A program made the position numbers and the translations under genes. Below are positions 23,381-34,256 of a stretch of 64,000 nucleotides of DNA, one piece after another. The notes below the pieces were generated by a model. That model was given only the letters and a program-made list of their open reading frames with translations, ran no database searches and was not told the DNA's origin. The DNA is taken from positions 16,579,176 through 16,643,175 of the forward strand of contig OZ023187.1 in NCBI GenBank assembly GCA_963995505.1. The letters run 5' to 3'. Numbering within the stretch: the stretch's first letter is position 1; each line of letters opens with the position of its first letter. The stretch is from Hypericum androsaemum (lineage: Eukaryota; Streptophyta; Magnoliopsida; Malpighiales; Hypericaceae).

Positions 23381-24290
23381 AAAAATGGAAAAATTATACT
23401 TTAGTACCCTATAGTATCATTGATTCTCACTTGGGTACCATATGGTTTAAAACCCATCCGGTGCAACTTATTTTAATTTTTATCACATAGAGGACCCGAT
23501 GTCTCCAGGTTTTTCTTGGCAAACGACATCATTTTGACGCACAAGTGGAGTGCCCGGTTAGTAGTGATTGAGATTACTCGATGCTGAAGTTCACCGCTCA
23601 GAGTTCATTGGTTCTGTCGCGGCGTCATCTGGAACTCGCGGCCTAGATGGAGGATGTCGTTCTAAAGGAGCCCAAGGAGGAACTCGATGCCCTGAAGAAG
23701 GCATTGGATGAACTCAAAGGAAAATCAAAATGGAAACGAGAAAAATCAGCGTACAAGAAATTAGAAGGAGGAGAAGCGCGTCGCCGGCAACAGTCAACCT
23801 TCGCTAGTTTCTCCAAGACAGCAATCATCGATTGACTGAAGAGGGAGCAGCCGACAGTTGTGGACGGCGGTCGTGGTGCGCAAAGACGTGAGTCATGGGC
23901 GTCGGCGTCATTGGATTTTGGCCGGTGGAGGTTGTGGTGAGCAAGGAGGAATAGTAACGGACGGAGGTGAACCAACACCAAATCTGATTTTCAATGGAAT
24001 AATTTGTTGTTGAATTGATGAAGAGTGTTCTTGGTTTTTATGGATAGAAATTTGGTATTCTTTGGTTGATGTTTTTGTTTTCAGAGGTTGAAGAAGGTAG
24101 AATTTTTTTCAAGGGTATAAATGTCATTTTCATAATAAAAAAATGAAAAAATGAATGTTGACGTCAGTTAGAGACCCGAGACCAACATTTAAACAAGAAT
24201 CAGAGACGTCAAAATAATTTTTCAAATAGCAGGAACTCGATCAGTAATTATGCTATAGACCACAGAACTAGGGATAATTATGATTCCTTG
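23381..24290. mobile_element. Probable decayed Mutator-like element
   Basis: The left end, GGAAAAATTATACTTTAGTA followed by CCCTATAGTATCA, resembles the terminus of the element at 34257-35516. The right end, read inverted, is only partly similar (ATAATTATCCCTAGTTCTGT). The interior is GC-richer and includes a 62-codon frame at 23647-23835 (MEDVVLKEPKEELDALKKAL...), a Lys/Glu-rich coiled-coil-like piece that might be captured host sequence. No clean target duplication was found, so limits are approximate. Confidence 0.45.
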
Positions 24291-24378
24291 TTATGGGTTG
24301 CTCGGGCAACAAATCATGTGTTGCCATGTGTCTAGTCAACAACTCGCTGCTCTTTCAATAAGAAAATAGGCGCAAAAC

Positions 24379-24853
24379 TATTATTTTTGAGACGGCAGTC
24401 TGACCGATCGGACCATAAATCGGAGCCTTGGACGGGTCAGAAAATATGGTACGTACGCTGACCTAATAAACCAGACAATTTTTTGTCAAACCGGATAGTT
24501 GGCTCGGATTTTTGACCCAGAAAAATTTGGTTCGTTAGGTTTGACCGAAAATTGAACCAAAAATCCAAAATTTACCCAACCCAACCCAAAAAAATTTAAA
24601 AAAATTAGATTACATACTCGATTTTTCCAAATCAACACAAAATTAACTAAATCAACAAAGATAATTAAACTAAATATGAAATAAATTGACCAACATATCG
24701 AGAATATTAATTTTTAAACCTATTATTTACTAAATATATATTAAAATAATATAAAAATCTCCAGTCTGACTATCAATCTGACCAATCGGACTAGTTGACC
24801 CAAAAATCGGTCCAAAATCTGGGTCACTCTCCGGATCATTTTTGAAAACAATG
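24379..24853. mobile_element. hAT-like MITE, 475 bp
   Basis: It is flanked by the 8-bp pair CGCAAAAC (24371-24378) and CACAAAAC (24854-24861), one mismatch, inside an R-unit (normal form ACCCAAAAACATCAACC). The right terminus read inward is CATTGTTTTCAAAAATGATC, a type seen in plant hAT MITEs; the left is TATTATTTTTGAGACGGCAG. The interior has many GACCNAT/CGGTC-like strings in both orientations and no coding capacity. Confidence 0.6.
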
Positions 24854-25019
24854 CACAAAACATCAACCAAATTAAAACAAAGAGAGAGGAACCAGCACCA
24901 ATGATAGGTAGCAGCTTGTCCCTTGAGTTACCGGTTACCACCCAATAAGAGAATGAATATTATAAAAAACAAACGTGCTGATGTTTGCAAAATTACTTGA
25001 TCAAGATATTTACTACTGC

Positions 25020-25775
25020 TATCCCTCAAAAAAAAAGATATTTACTACTGCTTAGTCTCTGATATTTTATAAATCTATCGATTAGTTCTTGAACCCAATG
25101 ATATTATATAAATTGTCAAAAATACCCCTGACTCTATCCAAAATTTACAAACTTGTCATTTAATAAAAAATCTCCTCGCAAACCCGCTTCAGTTTCCTTA
25201 AGCTATTTTTTAGGGTTTTCTAATCTTCCTCAAATTTGAGTATTCAATCACAAAGATCAACCCACCAATGAATTCTAATCTAATGACAAGACAATTGTAT
25301 TAGAAACCTGGCCGCTAACCATGTATATTATAGCTTCATCATCTTAAGCTATGAAGCTGCTCCTCGCTTTTACAAATATTCTCACGCAAGATTGCTCTTC
25401 TTTTCCCTTTCCAATTAAAAACAGAGAAGAATATCTTTGCGAGTTGGGAACACACTTAACATCAAGGCTCCAACATTCACTTGGATCTTCCTACCCTAAT
25501 TTTGAAGCAGCCTTCTCGCTGTGCACGGCAAATGAAAATAATTATTCTTGACGGGGTCCTGGCGAGAAAGATTAGAAAATTTTAAGAAATTGATTTAAAG
25601 ATACCGAAGCGGCTCTTGAAAAGAGATTTTATATTAAATGAAAAGGTTGTTACTTTAGATGGAGTTAGGGGTATTTTCAGTAATTTCAATAATGCATTTC
25701 GATTCAAAACTAATTATTTGATTTATGAAATATGAGGGACTAAATAATAGTAATTATCCTGACTAATTAATTTGT
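25020..25775. mobile_element. Non-autonomous TIR element (limits approximate)
   Basis: Inverted arms of about 110 bp: the left (TTAGTCTCTGATATTTTATA, later CAAAAATACCCCTGACTC) matches the inverse of the right (TTTAGTCCCTCATATTTCATA, later GAAAATACCCCTAACTCC). A 28-bp direct duplication containing GATATTTACTACTGCT sits at the left edge. No target duplication was settled. The single internal frame (25351-25551) has no recognisable domain. Confidence 0.55.
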
Positions 25776-25799
25776 ATATTAGGGATGATATATGACTAT

Positions 25800-26530
25800 T
25801 TTACTCAAAATAAAGTTCTCCCATGTTTCAGTTCTTTTATATCTGTTTTCAGATGTCGGACTCTAAAATAGGATGCGATTATCTTAATAATATTTTTTAC
25901 ATTCGTAAAATTTAAATGCAAAATTTTCTTAAGTAAATTAATGTTCTTTATCATTTGGACCAACTTATATATATATTTTCAGAGTCGAATATAGTCGGAT
26001 CCTAAAATAGAATACGAGTATCTCAATAGTATTTCTTGCATTCGTAAAATATGAATGCAAAGTTTTCTTTAAGTAAATCAATGTGGACCAACTTTCATTG
26101 ATCTCTTTTTGACAAATAGTTTATAAAAATTCTGTTATTAATTAGATTTAGTATTTAAATATTCTAAATATTAACATTTTAATTAATCATTTTAATCTAA
26201 TAAAATTGTATACGTTTGAAAATGTTGGATCTAGCCTAGTGAATCCAATCAAATGAATAGCCGGCGATCATTGGTCCAAAAGTTTGGGTTGATCTAACAT
26301 ATTTTGGATCACGGATCGAGGCAATCGGACTATGAATGATTTGGATGTACCTTCATAGTTTCGATGCTTTTAGTTTTCCTGAAAGGTATTAACTTTTTCC
26401 TTCTTTGTCAGTTCTCCTACATTGTTTTTTTTTGTCTTAAAATAGGTAAAGGATGGGACTTTACTACACCATTTTATACAGCTCCAGGGTTCAATTACCA
26501 TTGGCAGTAAGTCCATTCTTTTAGTACCAC
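25800..26530 (+). repeat. R-unit copy 2
   Basis: It begins at the AATAAAGTTCTCCCATGTTTC landmark and runs through ATCATTGGTCCAAAAGTTTG to the GGTATTAACTTTTTCCTTC and GGACTTTACTACACCATTTT landmarks. A segment of about 140 bp with TTTTCAGAGTCGA and TATCTCAATAGTATTT occurs twice in tandem (25850-25950 and 25975-26060), a local duplication. Confidence 0.75.
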
Positions 26531-26708
26531 GAACTAGTCTGAGCAAGAACATGTTTTGATTTTCGGTCAGCGTTAACGTTAAGGTAATCACGAAAGTTGT
26601 ATGCAGAGCTAGCTATACTGCAGTTGTCAGCCTCCTTATATTGTAATTGTACATGAAAACTAATTTTAATGATAGAAGACAAGCTATACCGCTTTCGTAG
26701 AACCCGCG

Positions 26709-27128
26709 GCATTGGCCAGATGTTGGATGTGATCTCAGGACGCGGAGCGTGCTCCTGTCCCGCAATCAACAGCCTCTCATTCCGCAGTTCAAGATCGGAT
26801 ACCACGAGAGTCATGATAAGAGAGTGTTAATTCTGCTGCTCTTTTGACCTTAGCTAGTCATTTTCCCCTGCCACTTGAGCTGATTATGGTTTGTATTGCA
26901 GGGATCTACAGGTTCAGACTATTCCTACTGGAGATGATAACCAACATGAGGATAACCGCGAAGCTTGAGCGAGGGGCATCGGGGTTCATAGACTATGTTA
27001 GAGAAAACTACCCAGAAAATCTGCAGAATGTGATCGATTGCAGAGGGACAACCAATTCTCTGCGATCTTCAATCTCCGTTATCATATCCACAAAGTTCGA
27101 ACTCGATATCTTGTTTAAGAGAATGTAA
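26709..27128 (+). pseudogene. LRR receptor-like copy B, 3' stub
   Basis: It matches the last part of copy A from the codons for the degenerate catalytic loop (CATTGGCC...GATGTTGG) to the C-lobe (RFRLFLLEMITNMRI) and DYVRENYPENLQNVID, with the same intron (acceptor before 26902). The donor region reads AAGAGAGTGTT rather than AAGAGTGTGTT. At about 27043 it jumps straight into the 3' UTR, losing about 300 bp that encode the C-terminus in copy A. Everything upstream of the catalytic loop is missing. It lies 5' of PMD-B on the map, at the same relative place as copy A to PMD-A. Confidence 0.85.
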
Positions 27129-27768
27129 ACTAACTTACCACTTGAACTAACTCTAGTCTAACTTGTTTTTGTCTTGATTGGAATATATTAGCAATCAAAG
27201 ACAGAGAACTATAGAACATTAGTAATCATATTTAATAATCACACAAAGCTATAGCAGCACAGCAAATAAAAAAAGGAAGATGAAATCATAAAATATAATA
27301 ATATAATAATCATATAAAGTACATTTTAGTAGGCCACCAGATTGATAGATATCAGTACATTGGTAGGAAAAAGGTAGTAGAAGTGCCATTGAAGCTCATA
27401 AAACTCTCTGAATACATATATATGATGCTGCAACCAAGATGAACTCATCCAAGCGGTAAGGAACTTGAATTGCGGAAGGCTTTAAGTTCAAACCTATGCA
27501 GATGAGTTCTGCAGGTTGATCTGCTCAATGCAGCATCTGCAGCTGCTGCAACACATGAAGATACTCTAAAACCTTACCATCAACTCTTTAAAATCAGATA
27601 CTGACCAAGCAAAAAGATGCAGCAGTGTAATTAAGCATTCTAGCTATCGACTAAATAAGTAAGTTCATACTCTGATTCTCCACATTTCTTAACAAAACAA
27701 CCACCTACGTAGTTACATTGATTCACATTTCCAAACTACAAGAACAAACTAGTTGCCTAACATAAACA
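27129..27768. other. 3' flank of the PMD-B unit
   Basis: Shared 3' flank: the RLK-side landmark (GTCTTGATTGGAATATATTA) is followed by the PMD-side landmark (AGTAGGCCACCAGATTGATAG, TACATTGGTAGGAAAA), then ATGATGCTGCAACCAAGATG. The second landmark also occurs inverted at the far end of several R-units (32910, 36270, 63950). No gene. Confidence 0.6.
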
Positions 27769-30021
27769 TCAATTTGCACGAGCAACCATTGATTTTATAT
27801 CGGCCAGTTCTCTCTCAAGACGAGCAATCCGAATGTTGACATCCGTTTCTGGCGTTTCGTTGGTATCGTCTCCATTCTCTTGTGCAGTCCCATTTGAGTT
27901 GTCCTGGCAGTCCAAATGCTTAACATCATTCTCAGCAATCACATGGCTTGCCCTTTTAGCTGATGCGCCAATCTGTCCAATGATGTGTGCAGATTCTCGC
28001 ACTTCTCCCGCTGTTGATTTCATCCGACCATTAGCGCATCCTTTGTCGTGAAGTCTGCCATCCCAATCAGCCACTGAAAGATTGTTCCTTGATGATATGT
28101 TAGCATCACAAACACGCCCATCTGCTTCTAGCATATCATCCTCGTCAGACTCAATGTTTATGACATCACAAACATGCCTATCGTTTCCATTCTCTTCTTT
28201 GGTCCCTTTCGAGTAATCATTCTTCTCAGCACTCACATGGCATGCCATTCTAGCTGATGTGCCGATCAGTCCACTGGCTCGAGCAGATTCTCCCACTTCT
28301 CCCGCTGTTGATTTCATCCCACCATTAGTGCATCCATCGATGCAAAGTCTGCCATCCTGATCAGCCAGCGAAAGATCATTCCTTGATGTTGCATTAACAT
28401 AAAAAACTCTCCTCTCTACTTCTGGTTTATCATCCTCATCAGAGTCTTCAACGTTTATGATACTGCAATGGGGGGAATAACCACGAGGGACATCTCCGGC
28501 GTTGTTCGCATTTGCAATTACCACAGTCCCATATGCCCTCTTCAACCTTTTTATTGAGGTTCTCTTTCTCCGCACAACTTTATGCATCACATCATCCAGC
28601 AATTGTGGAGGACCACCTGCAGCGAACGATATTGCCTGCTTCTTCCACCATTTCAAATATCTTAATGTAACATAAGCCTCGAACAATCGCGATGGCACAT
28701 ATATTTCTGTGGCTTCGAATGGTCTCATATAATTTTTGGTCCAAGCATCTTCCAAGTTCTCCTCTCCAACTACAAAGCTATTAGGAACATCTTGATCTAG
28801 CCCAAATTGCAATGCAACTCGATGTGGGAAGTAATTCTGTATACAGTCAAATGCAACCAACTTGGATACCCTCAGGCATAGAGCAAAACTCTGCAAGTCA
28901 AAATCAGATTCCATATTTTGGAATCCTTCTTTGTCCCTATACAACTTTGGAAACTGCCAGCCATTGATTCCTAGCGTGTAAGGTCGCCAGCAAAAAGTCT
29001 CTCCCGCTGAGTCTAATGCCAACCTCACATCCTTTACCTTCTTAGCTTTCACATTGTCCCACATAAATGATCTGGGATGACCAAGCTCGATGTAATTTCG
29101 TATTGGCTGAAAAGCAGGTAACCTCTCCCAAGCCCAAAGCTGAACAAACTGAATCTGTGAGTGTATAAATAGTCTTGACCGGTCACCCGGGCTGGAAGAT
29201 TGCAGCAAACTCAAGTCCCCGTAAATTCTAGCAAGAACAGCTGGAGCAAGAGCCAAACGCTCCCCCTTGGCCAACCTTGTCGCCAAACAGAACTGGTGAA
29301 GCCTGATACATTGAGCATTATTACCGAAAAGAATCGGGTACAGCCACATGGAAAGAAATGCCTCGTGTTCAACATCACTTCCACTAGCCTTGAATCTTCT
29401 TATCCAATCACCTTGTTTAATATACCTACTACCTGCCTTTGCAAATTCTTTCAAAGCTTTATCCAATTCAACTTCAGCTTCTGGCTCTTTCACTTTGCTC
29501 TTTGGAGCTGGTGGCTCTCTCACTTTGCTCATTGGAAAAACAGGTGAACCAAGAACAGAGTAGCCTCCCAAAATGGCCACGTCCTCTAGAGTCACAGTAG
29601 CTTCCCCCCAAGGGAATACGAACGAGTTTGTCTCAGGGCACCATTTCTCTGCCAACCCCATGATCAGCTCGTAGTCCTTCGCGCACTTCAAAGTAGAACC
29701 GATGATAGCCGAATATATACCAGCTTGTTTCCAAACTTCATGATGCTTAGGCTCCAAGTGTTTGACCCATTTCTTCCAATCCGACTTGTAGTATTTCCAA
29801 CTACGAAAACGGACCTTTGAATGCCAGCTTTTGGGGTCGAAAATTGGAGGAACAACAGCAGAGGATTGAGGAATGGAAGTGGACCCGGAAAGTGTAAAGG
29901 TTGAAACTTCAGGCGGTTTGAGGAAATGGGCTTTCCTCAAGGTTGGTGTCGAGCTGCTACCCATTGGAGACACCATCAGCTCCTCTCTCTCCTCGACCAA
30001 GCACCCTCCCAACTCCTCCAT
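27769..30021 (-). CDS. Plant mobile domain protein, PMD-B
   Basis: A single exon of 750 residues. The PMD hallmark block (CPETNSFVFPWGEATVTLED, then GGYSVLGSPVF) is intact. It differs from the other copies by an 11-residue insertion after VFPMSK (a PPAPKSKVKEP-like, Pro/Lys-rich piece at about 168-180) and by a shortened first C-terminal repeat: the segment equivalent to LHCRDNSKG...EINCGYSP of PMD-A is partly deleted, so the second SIM-like motif (VINIESDEDD) follows directly after ENGNDRHVCD. The basic stretch RRKRTSIKRLKR and terminal coiled coil (IRIARLERELADIKSMV) are kept. It is the most diverged of the four. The open frame through 2.25 kb suggests constraint. Confidence 0.9.
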   Translation of the reverse strand: MEELGGCLVEEREELMVSPMGSSSTPTLRKAHFLKPPEVSTFTLSGSTSIPQSSAVVPPIFDPKSWHSKVRFRSWKYYKSDWKKWVKHLEPKHHEVWKQAGIYSAIIGSTLKCAKDYELIMGLAEKWCPETNSFVFPWGEATVTLEDVAILGGYSVLGSPVFPMSKVREPPAPKSKVKEPEAEVELDKALKEFAKAGSRYIKQGDWIRRFKASGSDVEHEAFLSMWLYPILFGNNAQCIRLHQFCLATRLAKGERLALAPAVLARIYGDLSLLQSSSPGDRSRLFIHSQIQFVQLWAWERLPAFQPIRNYIELGHPRSFMWDNVKAKKVKDVRLALDSAGETFCWRPYTLGINGWQFPKLYRDKEGFQNMESDFDLQSFALCLRVSKLVAFDCIQNYFPHRVALQFGLDQDVPNSFVVGEENLEDAWTKNYMRPFEATEIYVPSRLFEAYVTLRYLKWWKKQAISFAAGGPPQLLDDVMHKVVRRKRTSIKRLKRAYGTVVIANANNAGDVPRGYSPHCSIINVEDSDEDDKPEVERRVFYVNATSRNDLSLADQDGRLCIDGCTNGGMKSTAGEVGESARASGLIGTSARMACHVSAEKNDYSKGTKEENGNDRHVCDVINIESDEDDMLEADGRVCDANISSRNNLSVADWDGRLHDKGCANGRMKSTAGEVRESAHIIGQIGASAKRASHVIAENDVKHLDCQDNSNGTAQENGDDTNETPETDVNIRIARLERELADIKSMVARAN

Positions 30022-30422
30022 TTCTGGGTTTCACAAAGAGAGTCATCTTTAGCAAGCTGTTGAACTTGAAGCAGAGCAGCCTTTCTATTTACCAGTAAAG
30101 TTCAAAGAGGGAACAAAGAAAAGATAAAAACACACAGCAAATAACAAAATGGTGCAATAAAGTTTTAAGGGTAGCGGAAAAAAAATTAAAAAAATAACAG
30201 TAAAAGAAGAACACGTAGGGTTAAAATTTAGAACCAACAAAACAAAAAGTGGGTTAGTACAAAATGGTGCAATAAAGCTTTTACCTTTAAGGATGCAATG
30301 TGGTGAAGAAGCGAAGCGACCCACTGTTTAGCAGAAGAAATTACAAAATAACAGTAAAAGAAGAACACGGAGGAGGGTTAAAGGTTTGAACCAACAAAAC
30401 AAAAAGTGGATTAGTACAAGAT
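30022..30422 (-). promoter_or_regulatory. PMD-B leader with internal tandem copies
   Basis: The leader segment is repeated with a period of about 155 bp. AACAGTAAAAGAAGAACACG and CCAACAAAACAAAAAGTG occur at about 30197-30255 and again at 30352-30410, and a further leader copy continues after the transposon at 31556 (TTCCTTTAAGGATGCCACGT). The conserved donor-like AAAG|GTAAAAG lies at about 30285. This could give alternative leaders. Confidence 0.5.
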
Positions 30423-31555
30423 GGGGTAAAAAACATCTATGGTCACTAAACTTTAACAACTTTTTGTCCATGGTCACTAAACTATTTTTTTACTCTTTAT
30501 GGTAACTAAACTATACTACTTTGATCAGGTATGGTACTTCCGATCAGTTTTCACCGGAAACTTTCCCGGAAACAAAAGTCATCATCTCCACTAACTTTTT
30601 TTTTGAGAAATGCATCTCCACTAACTTAGTATGCTACTTTTAGCAATAAACAAAAGAAAGCAAACAAGAAAAAAATAGTTGGGAAAGAGAGAGCAACAAA
30701 GATTAAATATCTTCTTTGTTCGATTAAATATTTTCTTGTCTGCGAAACATTGAGAAACACACAACGGCATCGATCACTTTTTCCTTCTCTTCTCCGCCTC
30801 TTTCGTTATCAAGCTCATCAGTTATCTGGGTTTCGGGTTGGCAAGTACACGGCGAATCCGCGGCGTCCGATTAGGCAACACAACAGGGAGATCGGGAGCA
30901 GTGCATTCTGGACCAAGAACCACCGGCCATGAGAAATGGTCCTTTGCAATTATAGTTTTCCATCTAATGTTTCTGCTCTCCAGGTTTCCAATTCATTTCC
31001 TTTGACAGACCTGTGTGGTGGGCGCGTCGTACCCACTCGCTCGCTCAAATCCTTGGATTCCCCCTTCCTCTGACCACCCGTCGGGCGGTTCCTTCGCCTA
31101 TCTTACCCTAACCTCGCTGCCCGGAGACTCCCTTCCTGCCAGTTCCCGAATGGCAATGGAATTTGCGGCGATCTAGAAGTGATAAGCTGAGTGGGCCCAG
31201 CGTAGTAGCTACTGTTCCTACCATTTTCAAGGCGCCGGAGGAGACTAAGGGAAGAAGAAGAAGAGGGCGAGGGAGGTGGAAGGGATTTAGCGGTTGGTTT
31301 ATGGGGTTTGGTTTGGGATTAAGCTAAATTCCACTGAGAGAGGGTGGAGTTTCATAGTTTGTGGACGACGAAAGCAAAAGAGGGAGGTCTGGTCCAGGTC
31401 GGTGCACATCCGGAAAAGTTTCTGGTGAAAACTTATCGGAAGTACCATACCTGATCAAAGTAGTATAGTTTAGTTATCATAAAGGGTAAAAAAATAGTTT
31501 AGTGACTATGGACAAAAATTTGTTGAAGTTTAGTGACCATGGGTGTTTTTTACTC
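30423..31555. mobile_element. Mutator-like non-autonomous element, 1133 bp
   Basis: A perfect 9-bp target duplication GTACAAGAT (30414-30422 and 31556-31564) flanks termini GGGGTAAAAAACATCTATGG and the inverse GAGTAAAAAACACCCATGG. Arms of about 150 bp share GGTCACTAAACTT, GATCAGGTATGGTACTTCCG and CCGGAAA. The interior (30740-31330) is GC-rich and gene-like, with several short frames and no stop-free exon chain I could identify, so it may be a Pack-MULE. Inserted 402 bp upstream of the PMD-B ATG. Confidence 0.85.
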
Positions 31556-31564
31556 GTACAAGAT

Positions 31565-31990
31565 GTTGCAATAAAGTTTCTTCCTTTAAGGATGCCACGT
31601 GGTGAAGAAGCTGAGTCTCTGCTTAGCAGGAAAAATTGGAAAAAACGGAAGCAGTAGAAGAAGAAGAAGAACACACGCAGAGGTTAAAAGAAACGAAGAT
31701 ACCTTCAAGTGAGCTGCTAAACAGTGAAAAGTTGAGAAATGAAGGAAATAACTTTTTGGAAACGAACATAAAGTTAGTCTTGAAACTCTCTGAGAACCCC
31801 CCTCCTTAAAAAAAGAAACTCTCTGAGGAGTGAAAAAAAGAAAGAAGAAAATAAATTAGAGCCTAAAAATTAATACTGTGAAGAAGGGACCAATGGGATG
31901 GAGTTTGTCCAAATGGGATAATTAATTTAGAGCCTAAAAATTACTATTGGATGACACATCTACTAAAATTGATTTTGGAGCGGGTATTAA
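31565..31990. other. Distal PMD-B leader and spacer
   Basis: Continuation of the leader displaced by the transposon (GCAATAAAGTTTCTTCCTTT and AGAAGAACACACGCAGAGG), then a low-complexity AT/GA-rich spacer. No gene. Confidence 0.5.
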
Positions 31991-32965
31991 TAATAGAGCG
32001 AGTTTATTATTAACTCATAATAAAAGTTGTTTTGAATAAACAACTTAAAATATTTTCCAATAATTTTTTAAGATATCATGCAAACAACGTAAACTAAACT
32101 GTTTATTTTTCTTACAAAAATAAATTGTACAATATGTTTTTATTATTAAAATAATAAATAGATTTTTATTTTCTAAATATACGTAAAAAAGTCCTCAAAA
32201 CTATGTTTCATTGGTAAAAAAAATCTTTGTAATTATCACAACATCCCGGCAACAAATCCAGTTTGAAGAACAAAGAGAGAGAAACGGGCAACAATGACAG
32301 GCCTGTTCCCGTAGCTTCTCCCTTAAGTTACCACCAAAAAAGAGAACGAATTTAATTAGTCAGTTTGACAAATAGTTTGTAACAATTCAATTATTAATTA
32401 TATTTAGTATTAAAATGTTAAACAATTCTAAATATTCTCAATTTATCATTTATAAGTGCTAAAAATTTTCTTTAATAATTTCAATCTAATAGCATTGTGT
32501 AAAGTTTTTTTTCCCAAAAATATTTGTTGTCGATCAATCCAATTTAGTGAATAGTCGTTCCAACTGTCTTAATCATCGGTCCAAAATTTGGGATTGATCT
32601 AACATATTTTGGAACATAGGGCAATTGATCAGACTACATTTTTTTTAATAGTGGCTTGAACGGTCTTCGATAGTTTCTCTGCTTTTAGCTTTCCAAAGGA
32701 GAAACAAGGTTTCACCTTCACCATATTTTTCTTGGTCGCCTTATTCACCATATTGCAATCCTGAGAGGTAAAAACCTTTTTTCCTTCTTTGTCTGTTCTC
32801 CTACATTGTTGTTTGTCTCAGAATAGGCTAAATCACACTGTTGGGTGCAGCATCATATATATGTAGTTATGTACTCTGAAACAGTTTCATTAGCTGCAAC
32901 CATTTTCCTACCAATGTACTAATATCTATCAATCTGATAGCCTACTGGTATTTACATAGCTTGAA
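31991..32965 (+). repeat. R-unit copy 3
   Basis: Landmarks in order: CTCATAATAAAAGTTG (32017), GAGAGAAACGGGCAACAATG, TGTCTTAATCATCGGTCCAA, GGATTGATCTAACATATTTT, GAGAAACAAGGTTTCACC, CACCATATTGCAATCCTGAG, then the end landmark ACCAATGTACTAATATCTAT (32910). It is one of the few copies that retains the far end. Confidence 0.75.
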
Positions 32966-33029
32966 ATGTTTTCTTGAAATGTTATTTTCATAGCTTGAAA
33001 TGTTGGTAGCTTCCTAATTCGGTTGTAAA

Positions 33030-33260
33030 ATGTGGATCATTACAAAATGGTGGTAAGAAGAAGATAGGAAAAAAAAAGATACCTCCAAGAGCTGCCCAGT
33101 GTTCAAAAATGAAGAAAAAAATGCTTTAAAAAAAGAAGAAGAGTAAAGTTCCAGTAGAAGGAAAAAAGATTTTACCTCAAAGGATGGACTTGTATGGTGA
33201 AGAAGAACACTCTCTCCTAATAACTCATAATAAAAGTTGATTTGAAATTTCTTTCACGTC
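33030..33260 (-). promoter_or_regulatory. Orphan PMD leader
   Basis: It carries the PMD leader signature on minus (AATGTGGATCATTACAAAAT, then donor-like CAAAGGATGGACTTGTATGG and GAAGAACACTCTCTCCTAAT) but no PMD coding sequence follows on its left. Either a PMD copy was deleted or the leader-R block was duplicated alone. Confidence 0.6.
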
Positions 33261-33406
33261 GTAAAAATAAACATTGTAAAATATGTTTAAACAAAATTTT
33301 AAAACATCACTCAAATAATGCAAAATGTTCATTATCTTCTAATTAACAAGTAAAAGTCTTTCCGTAATAACATAGTTTTTTTATAAATAAATAGAGCCTT
33401 ATTTCT

Positions 33407-33755
33407 TATTAAAGCATGAAAAGGTTCATGTGGGTGAGATGGAAGCTTACGAGATTAAGTTTGTTCCAACAGAATAAGAAGAACAATGGGATGATGATCT
33501 CCTGGATGACAGGGAAGGGAGACGACAGGATTTAAGTCGGCTTATGTGAACGACAATACGCAGGGGTAAAATTGTAATAGTCACTAGGTAGTAGCTGGCC
33601 TGTATAAAAGAACAAACTCCAGCTCATTTTCAATAACCGCCTAGAATATATCGAATACACGTTTGAGGATAACCGCCTCTTCGTTTCCGCTTGAGCTTAG
33701 AGCTGATCTTCAACCTTCGATCTATCTCTAGATTTCTCATATCGATCAAAATCTA
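33407..33755 (+). mobile_element. 349-bp insertion with direct-repeat flanks
   Basis: An 8-bp direct repeat TTATTTCT (33399-33406 and 33756-33763) flanks 349 bp that interrupt an R-unit (normal form CCTTATTTCTAGTTATACG). It includes a promoter-like CCTGTATAAAAGAAC near 33600. No coding capacity, clear inverted repeats or poly(A) were seen. It could be a small LTR-like or SINE-like element; class unknown. Confidence 0.55.
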
Positions 33756-33763
33756 TTATTTCT

Positions 33764-34256
33764 AGTTAACGTAAAAGTTTTGTAATAGAAATCTTTCTAC
33801 AATTAGGATACAATCCTCGTTACGGGTAGCTCGGCTGCTCGGGCAACAAGTCTTGTCCTGCCACGTGTCTAGTCAACCGGTCGTCTGCTCTTTCAGTACG
33901 GAACTAGACAACCAAATCAAAACAAAGAGAGAAATCAGCCATAATGACGGGACTGTCCCCGTAGCAGCTTCTCCCTTAGTAAGGGAATGGATTTTAAAAC
34001 CAAAAACAAATTAATAAATTCTACCATGTTCTCGTTTTTTATATCTATTTTCATATTTTTATAGTCGAGTATTGTATTGTGAGATCTTAAAATAGGGTGC
34101 AATTATCTTAATGATATTTTTTACATTGGTAAGATTTGAATACAAAATTTTCTTAAATAAATTCAAGTCTCTTATCACTTGAACCAACTCTCGTTGATTT
34201 TGTTTGACAAATAGTTATAACCATTATGTTATTCATTATATTTAGTATTTAAATAT
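33764..34256 (+). repeat. R-unit copy 4, first part
   Basis: R-unit landmarks from CTAGTTAACGTAAAAGTTTT through GCCACGTGTCTAGTCAACCG and AAATTAATAAATTCTACCATG to TATTTAGTATTTAAATAT, where a Mutator-like element interrupts it. The unit resumes at 35517. Confidence 0.8.

Noticed and set aside
25351..25551. 66-codon frame inside the 25.0-25.8 kb TIR element
   Set aside because: Too short, no motif, and located within a non-autonomous transposon.
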